From: a virus
DNA length: 34,597 bases
Virus record (IMG/VR): IMGVR_UViG_3300005526_000017
Span: 1 to 34,597 of that record
Reading direction: 5' to 3' (one strand)
Shown here: one piece after another, positions 30,014 through 34,597 of the stretch
Numbering within the stretch: the stretch's first letter is position 1
Layout: every line of letters starts with the position of its first letter
The notes under the pieces: model-generated
What the model was told of the DNA's origin: nothing
What the model saw: the letters and a program-made list of their open reading frames with translations, nothing else
The model's database searches: none
Position numbers and translations under genes: made by a program

Positions 30014-30760
30014 ATGCCAGTAGTTGACCTTGTAACTATCCATCATGAAGGTGGTGGAAGTCCATCTGACAATGTTGGGCGGTTTTCTGAAGGTGGTTAT
30101 TGCTATGGTATCGGTGTGACATTGTGGGAGAGATGGCGTTCTCCAAATGATAATTGGGCCACCATGAATTACAATGGCGAAGATCTTACAATTTGTTTGT
30201 CAGGTAATCGAATGGATGCGCCTGTAACAGATGATGATATTAAGTTGATTCACGAAGCATACATGGATTGTCATAAACGAGGAGAAGTAACTGATTCTCC
30301 ACTTGTTCGTGCACATCGTAATTCACCAGGTAGCGCAACTGCTTGCCCAGGAGATAAAACTATCGATGTTTGGAGTAAAGTCGAAGAAGCTTGTAGACCG
30401 GGTTCTCCACCATCACCAGACAAGCCAGCAGGAGGAAAAGAAGACATGGTTGTAATTGGACTCAAGAAAACAAGTCAACCCAATAATCAACAACCATTCG
30501 GATTCTTGGATCCAGTGGCACGAAAAGTTTGGTCTCATTGGGGATTTCGGATTACTTGGGATGGAGGCGGAGTTTCTACGTTGCATGGTGACAGTCCGCC
30601 GCAATACATGAATATTCCTGGTAGTGCACCTCTTGTGAATTGGCAAGAGTTGGATACAAATCCTGATGGCACTGCGTTCGATACTTTGAGCGGTACTCGT
30701 AAGCGTATATGTGCCTACGGTATCAATGGTGCTGAATACACTGGCACTGCACACGGATGA
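30014..30760 (+). CDS. Endolysin, N-acetylmuramoyl-L-alanine amidase type
   Basis: 248 residues from ATG 30014, with GGGAG (30004-30008) upstream. About 1-130 is an amidase_2/PGRP-type domain that cuts the bond between muramic acid and the stem peptide: VTIHHEGGG (H10/H11 as zinc ligand), GYCYGIGVTLWERW, DLTICLSGNR, and RAHRNSPGSATACPG (H101 and C111 as further zinc ligands). A Pro/Gly-rich linker follows (GSPPSPDKPAGG), then a C-terminal region of about 100 residues with aromatic and Gly-rich segments (FGFLDPVARKVWSHWGFRIT) that probably binds the wall. No signal peptide is visible, so export would need a holin; none is certain nearby. Confidence 0.85.
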   Translation: MPVVDLVTIHHEGGGSPSDNVGRFSEGGYCYGIGVTLWERWRSPNDNWATMNYNGEDLTICLSGNRMDAPVTDDDIKLIHEAYMDCHKRGEVTDSPLVRAHRNSPGSATACPGDKTIDVWSKVEEACRPGSPPSPDKPAGGKEDMVVIGLKKTSQPNNQQPFGFLDPVARKVWSHWGFRITWDGGGVSTLHGDSPPQYMNIPGSAPLVNWQELDTNPDGTAFDTLSGTRKRICAYGINGAEYTGTAHG

Positions 30761-31074
30761 GAGAATCTCAATATCAGAACAAATTGATTAAAAAACTTAA
30801 TGATTTATTTCCTGGTTGTGTGATCGTAAGAAACGATCCAAGACACATTCAAGGAATCCCAGACATTCTAATTTTGTATCATGATATGTGGGCTGGTCTT
30901 GAGATTAAGATGTCTTCAACCTCATCTATACAGCCTAACCAAGAATACTACGTTAATTTGCTTAATGGAATGTCGTTTGCCTCATTTATAAATCCGGATA
31001 ATGAGGAGGATGTATTGAATGATCTTCAACGCACATTCGGATTTACGAGAGCAACACGCCTTTCTCAGTCCTAG
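30757..31074 (+). CDS. VRR-NUC family nuclease
   Basis: 105 residues; ATG 30757 overlaps the endolysin stop. SQYQNKLIKKLNDLFPGCVI gives the first helix and strand, GIPDILILYHDMWAGLEIKM carries the catalytic PD...ExK pattern, and QPNQEYYVNLLNGMSFASFI gives the Q-x-x-Y-type helix typical of VRR-NUC. Stand-alone viral VRR-NUC proteins of this length act on branched DNA (Holliday junction or flap). The last 56 bases are shared with the next gene. In phages of this sort such nucleases assist recombination and packaging. Confidence 0.85.
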   Translation: MRESQYQNKLIKKLNDLFPGCVIVRNDPRHIQGIPDILILYHDMWAGLEIKMSSTSSIQPNQEYYVNLLNGMSFASFINPDNEEDVLNDLQRTFGFTRATRLSQS

Positions 31075-31579
31075 CAATTATCATTGGGTTAACTACACAG
31101 ATGAGAAGTTAGAAGCTCGGTTCGCATCTGCTATGGCAGCACAACGTGGCACAGATTTGCATAATCTAGCTCATGAGGCAATTCGTCTCGGCGTTAGGCT
31201 TGCTAAATCTAATCAAGCATTATCTACATATGTTAATGATGCTATTGGATATAAGATGACTTGTGAACAACCGTTATTTTACTCTGTGAATTGTTTTGGT
31301 ACATGTGATACCATCGCATTTCGTAGAGGTAAATTGCGTATTCATGAGTTGAAAACTGGTGTTATCCATACATCAGAGAGACAGTTAGAAGTCTATGCTG
31401 CGTTGTTTTGTTTAGAATACGGCGTTAATCCGTTCGATATAGAGATTGAACTTCGAATCTATCAAAGAGATGAAATTCGAGTATTCGAAGCATTTGCTGA
31501 AACAATTTTCGATATTACAAATAAAATCATAGTGTTTGATCAACAGATTGAGCAAATGAAGGCTGCCGATAGATTTTAG
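31019..31579 (+). CDS. PD-(D/E)XK exonuclease, RecB/Cas4-like
   Basis: 186 residues; ATG 31019 with GAGGAGG (31003-31009) inside the upstream gene. MAAQRGTDLHNLAHEAIRLG is the N-terminal helix with a conserved G-x-x-x-H. NCFGTCDTIAFRRGKLRIHE and LKTG carry D97...E110-x-K112, the catalytic triad, and SERQLEVYAALFCLEYG is the Q-x-x-x-Y helix. The arrangement matches RecB/Cas4/lambda-exo-type 5'-3' exonucleases used for end resection or replication-fork processing. Length agrees with phage members. It starts the overlap between two nuclease genes and lies just before the RNA polymerase-like gene. Confidence 0.8.
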   Translation: MIFNAHSDLREQHAFLSPSNYHWVNYTDEKLEARFASAMAAQRGTDLHNLAHEAIRLGVRLAKSNQALSTYVNDAIGYKMTCEQPLFYSVNCFGTCDTIAFRRGKLRIHELKTGVIHTSERQLEVYAALFCLEYGVNPFDIEIELRIYQRDEIRVFEAFAETIFDITNKIIVFDQQIEQMKAADRF

Positions 31580-31588
31580 AAGGGAGTG

Positions 31589-34267
31589 ATGCCAGTGTTT
31601 ATTGAAGAAGACGATTTAGTGCACTATGGCATTCTTCGTAGATCAGGTCGTTATCCTTGGGGATCTGGTAAAACCGAAAATCAACGTAACAAAGTCTTTC
31701 TTCAGTATATCGAAGAGATGGAAAGTTATGGATATAGCCAAAAAGAAGTTGCTAAATCATTTGGAATAACGTTCAAAGATCTTCGATTGCAAAAATCTAT
31801 TTCTAAGACTCAGATAAAAGCTGCTAACATTGCGTTGGCTCAACGATTGCAAGACAAAGGTATGTCTCCTACTGCTATTGCAGATCGAATGGGTTTGAAG
31901 GGTGAGTCATCTGTCAGAGCTCTTCTTAAACCAGGCGCTGATGACAAGAATCAACAACTTCAAGCTACTGTTGCTGCAATCAAAAGTGAAGTCGATAAAA
32001 AGAAAATGGTTGATGTTGGGACGGGTACAGAAAAACACATCGAAGCAGTTCCGGGTCATGTTGGAGTTACTACAACAGAAATGGAAACTGCGATTAGTGT
32101 TCTTGCTAATCGAGGATACAACGTTCATCCAGTTTATATTCCAAATCAAAAGTCTGGTTATGATAACAGAATACTTGCTTTGTGTGTTCCTGGGATTACA
32201 AAACTTCAAGCATTTCTGAATAGGAACGATATTCAGCATATTACTGAAATTACAAAAGATCAGGGTAGAAAATTTGTGGGCATACAAGATCCGATTCCTG
32301 TACATCCAGACAGATTGATGGTTAAATTTAGAGAAGACGGTGGTGATAAAGCCGATGGCGTAGTTTTTGTTCGACCTGGAATTAAAGATCTATCTCTTGG
32401 TGGAAATAATTATGCCCAAGTTCGTATTCAGGTTGGGCCAGATAAATTCATAAAAGGTATGGCTGTAGTAGATGACAAATTTGATGCGCCAAAAGGGGTC
32501 GATCTTATATTTAACACAAACAAACCAAGAATGGAAAACAAACTTGATGCGTTGAAGGATCTAGACAAAGATTTTCCGATGTATCCGTTTGGAACGGTTG
32601 TCCATCAAATTAACGATTCGAATGATAAAGTCTCATCAGCTATGAATCTCGTTTACGACAAAGGCGATTGGGCAGAATGGTCCAGAACTCTTTCGCAACA
32701 GATGTTGTCGAAACAAAGTAAAGAATTAGTTAAGACTCAACTTGATATGACTTATGAACGACGTTTGATGGAACATGAAGAAATCATGGCTCTTACAAAT
32801 GACGTCGTTCGTAAGAAATTGCTTCAAGGTTTTGCCGAAAGTACAGACTCCGCAGCATATCATTTAAAGGCAGCAGCACTTCCACATCAATCAACGCATG
32901 TTATTCTTCCAATTTCTAACATCAAACCAACCGAAGTGTTTGCGCCAAGATATGACAATGGTGAGCGAGTTGTATTGATTCGCCACCCACATGCGGGTCC
33001 GTTTGAAATTCCCGAATTAACTGTTAATAACAGGAACGCTGAAGGAAAAAGACTTATCGGGCCTGATTCCATAGATGCTATAGGAATTCATCACAGTGTT
33101 GCCGAATGGTTATCTGGTGCGGATTTTGATGGTGATACTGTTAATGTAATTCCTAATAGAGAAAGATTAGTTAAAACACAACCAATGCTTGAAGAACTTA
33201 AAGGGTTTGATGCTAAAAGAGCATACCCTGGTTATGAAGGCATGAAGGTTATGAAGAATAAGCAAACTGAAATGGGATTGATTTCGAATTTAATAACAGA
33301 CATGTCATTTGGAGGAGCATCGAACTCAGAGATGGCAAGGGCAGTTAAACATTCGATGGTTGTTATTGATGCTCAGAACCACAAACTTGACCATCGGTTA
33401 TCGTACAATGATAATAACATTGCAGATCTTAAAGAGAAGTATCAAAGTGGTGGAGCATCGACATTACTTTCAAGAAGAAAAGGTAGAGAATACGTACCTG
33501 AAAGAAGACTTAGAAAAAGAAGTGAAGGTGGGCCCGTTGATATGAAAACGGGTGAGCTTATATATGTACCAACTAATAGAATAATAAAGAGTGGTAAGTA
33601 TGCCGGTAAGCGTGCCGAAACTAGAGTTAAGAAACTAGAAGAAGCAAAAGATGCCCATGATCTTTTAGGTAAATCCCCCACCCCCATAGAAATAATGTAT
33701 GCCGACCACTCAAATAAACTAAAGGCATTGGCTAACCAGACCCGCCTTGAATATGAAAAAACCCCCACCCCTAAACAAAACGTCTCTGCTAAAAAGACCT
33801 ATGCTAAAGAGGCAGCCGATCTTGACGCAAAGCTATCCCTGGCTATTAGTAACCGCCCTATTGAACGCCAGGCCCAAAGACTATCAGCTACTATGGTACA
33901 AGCTAATAGGGATTACAATCCAAATTGGAAAGATGATAAAGATAAGATTAGAAAGGTTAAGTTTCAAGCTCTAGAAACAGCACGTGCTCGTCTTGGTGCT
34001 AAGAACCTGGACATAGAGATCACACCAAAGGAATGGGAAGCTATTCAAGCAGGTGCTATTACATCACATAAGCTTACTCAGATCCTTAACCATGCTAACA
34101 TGGAAACAGTTCGTAAGTATGCTACACCTAAGACTAGTGTACTGATGACACCAACTAAGATGGATAGAGCTAATCAGATGTTGTCAATGGGCTTTACTAG
34201 GTTCGATGTAGCACAACAGTTAGGTGTGTCAATGAGTACATTAGACAAGAGTATGAAAGGAGAGTGA
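31589..34267 (+). CDS. Single-chain RNA polymerase-like protein with two double-psi beta-barrels and HTH ends
   Basis: 892 residues from ATG 31589; AGAAGGGAG lies close upstream, and GTG 31595 is an alternative with better spacing. About 1-25 contains HYGILRRSGRYPWGSGK. About 45-115 contains two helix-turn-helix-like units (GYSQKEVAKSFGITFKDLR; DKGMSPTAIADRMGLKGESS). The first barrel signature is DGVVFVRPGIKDLS (D256) followed by YAQVRIQVGPDKFIKGMAV (K289), as in the 'DG.G.I...QIR..G.KG' block of YonO/RdRP enzymes. The second is RVVLIRHPHAGPFEIPEL leading to LSGADFDGDTVNVIP (D512, D514, D516), the universal metal-binding motif of multisubunit-type RNA polymerases. A helix MARAVKHSMVVIDAQNHKLD follows. 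The C-terminus ends in another HTH-like unit (GFTRFDVAQQLGVSMSTLDK). It probably makes RNA from the phage genome or primes. No sigma-like region seen. Confidence 0.75.
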   Translation: MPVFIEEDDLVHYGILRRSGRYPWGSGKTENQRNKVFLQYIEEMESYGYSQKEVAKSFGITFKDLRLQKSISKTQIKAANIALAQRLQDKGMSPTAIADRMGLKGESSVRALLKPGADDKNQQLQATVAAIKSEVDKKKMVDVGTGTEKHIEAVPGHVGVTTTEMETAISVLANRGYNVHPVYIPNQKSGYDNRILALCVPGITKLQAFLNRNDIQHITEITKDQGRKFVGIQDPIPVHPDRLMVKFREDGGDKADGVVFVRPGIKDLSLGGNNYAQVRIQVGPDKFIKGMAVVDDKFDAPKGVDLIFNTNKPRMENKLDALKDLDKDFPMYPFGTVVHQINDSNDKVSSAMNLVYDKGDWAEWSRTLSQQMLSKQSKELVKTQLDMTYERRLMEHEEIMALTNDVVRKKLLQGFAESTDSAAYHLKAAALPHQSTHVILPISNIKPTEVFAPRYDNGERVVLIRHPHAGPFEIPELTVNNRNAEGKRLIGPDSIDAIGIHHSVAEWLSGADFDGDTVNVIPNRERLVKTQPMLEELKGFDAKRAYPGYEGMKVMKNKQTEMGLISNLITDMSFGGASNSEMARAVKHSMVVIDAQNHKLDHRLSYNDNNIADLKEKYQSGGASTLLSRRKGREYVPERRLRKRSEGGPVDMKTGELIYVPTNRIIKSGKYAGKRAETRVKKLEEAKDAHDLLGKSPTPIEIMYADHSNKLKALANQTRLEYEKTPTPKQNVSAKKTYAKEAADLDAKLSLAISNRPIERQAQRLSATMVQANRDYNPNWKDDKDKIRKVKFQALETARARLGAKNLDIEITPKEWEAIQAGAITSHKLTQILNHANMETVRKYATPKTSVLMTPTKMDRANQMLSMGFTRFDVAQQLGVSMSTLDKSMKGE

Positions 34268-34506
34268 TGCTTAGATCAATGCTTACAACTATTGACAATC
34301 CGTACTCTCCTTTCGATGAGTTCGATGAATGGTATGCTTGGGATGTCAGAGCTGGTTACAATTCAACATCATTCCTTGGTCGCATCCTCATGACCAGCGA
34401 TCAGATGTCAGAACTTGACATTGAATTGGCTAACGAGCGAGCCATCGACGAGATTTGTTTTGAAAATGTTTCTGGAGTTTTTAAAAAAGTTCAAAAAGAA
34501 TTTTGA
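34267..34506 (+). CDS. Conserved small phage protein
   Basis: 79 residues; ATG 34267 overlaps the previous stop, and AGGAGAG precedes it. LTTIDNPYSPFDEFDEWYAW, TSFLGRILMTSDQMSELDIE and ERAIDEICFENVSGVFKKV are blocks that I remember from a widely distributed gut-phage protein of this length (NPY.PF..FD.W...D...GY....L.RI..TS.E...D). Function unknown. It lies between the RNA polymerase-like gene and the probable terminase region. Confidence 0.75.
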   Translation: MLRSMLTTIDNPYSPFDEFDEWYAWDVRAGYNSTSFLGRILMTSDQMSELDIELANERAIDEICFENVSGVFKKVQKEF

Positions 34507-34510
34507 AGGT

Positions 34511-34591
34511 TTCGAAGTTGATTCGAAGAATTTCGGAGTCTTCAGTATTCGAAAGAGGGAGGGGGGGGGTCGAAGAATGACACACCCCCCC
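34511..34591 (+). promoter_or_regulatory. TTCGAA repeats and G9/C7 hairpin before the last gene
   Basis: TTCGAA occurs at 34511-34516, 34522-34527 and 34548-34553. A run of nine G (34561-34569) follows and can pair with seven C (34585-34591) across a 15-base loop that contains the ATG at 34577. The G-run also serves as a crude ribosome site. The arrangement could control translation of the following gene or mark a packaging site; both are inference. Confidence 0.45.
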
Positions 34592-34597
34592 TTGCAT
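34577..34597 (+). CDS. Start of a further gene, cut by the window end
   Basis: ATG 34577 begins M-T-H-P-P-L-H, seven codons to the window end, with the G-run seven bases upstream acting as ribosome site. By genome order (portal at the other end of the window, RNA polymerase-like gene before) and by my memory of similar genomes, it may encode a terminase subunit. The same frame is open from ATG 34466, so a longer product is formally possible. Confidence 0.35.

Noticed and set aside
34466-34597. Longer frame starting MFLEFLKKFKK in the same frame as the last ATG
   Set aside because: No ribosome site at 34466 and it overlaps the conserved 79-residue gene; ATG 34577 with the G-run is more likely, but not excluded.

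Overview
This window is part of the genome of a tailed double-stranded DNA phage with siphovirus morphology. Every gene I can support lies on the + strand, and genes are tightly packed, often with ATGA or short overlaps. The host is probably an actinomycete. This is inferred from a capsid protease-capsid fusion with an actinophage-style C-terminal tail, a tail protein resembling Gp37 of Rhodococcus phage ReqiPepy6, and strong AGGAGG ribosome sites with frequent GTG starts. Host identity is not proven by the sequence.

Layout. 1-13.6 kb is the virion module: portal (5' end cut by the window), fused protease-major capsid protein, head closure and tail terminator candidates, two paralogous major tail proteins on either side of a tail assembly chaperone, a repeat-bearing minor tail protein, a gp10-like joining protein, a 1552-residue tape measure, distal tail protein and Gp37-like tail protein. 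13.6-16.1 kb is a series of small, mostly membrane-protein genes, most with their own promoter and several with their own terminator. 16.1-20.4 kb is an operon of conserved phage proteins of unknown function, including two DUF6353-like membrane proteins. From memory these resemble proteins common in gut Firmicutes siphophages. 20.4-25.0 kb is replication: one 1251-residue polypeptide that reads as SF3 helicase + archaeo-eukaryotic primase + family B DNA polymerase, then a ssDNA-binding-like protein.

25.0-26.2 kb is unusual: a short leader, a 31-residue membrane microprotein, and about 880 bases dense in perfect inverted repeats and possible pseudoknots, with a small zinc-ribbon ORF inside. 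26.2-28.0 kb returns to small regulatory and membrane genes, two of them in promoter-gene-terminator cassettes. 28.0-34.6 kb holds an SF2/Snf2-type helicase, a degenerate NUMOD4/HNH protein, the endolysin, two overlapping nucleases (VRR-NUC and PD-(D/E)XK) and an 892-residue protein. That last protein carries the catalytic DFDGD motif and both double-psi beta-barrel signatures of a single-chain RNA polymerase of the YonO/RdRP type. The window ends at the start of what may be the terminase region.

How the parts relate. Ten promoters share an exact CGCA-N14-TATAAT layout without a recognisable -35 TTGACA, and an eleventh is a variant. Those reading TATAATGGAA mostly drive single small genes. 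Those reading TATAATGAG or TATAGTGAG drive long operons and three of the four are followed by an inverted-repeat leader. A dedicated transcription programme, a one-protein replisome and a predicted phage RNA polymerase make this a phage with unusual information processing. All functional statements rest on motif reading and remembered family features; no database search was run.
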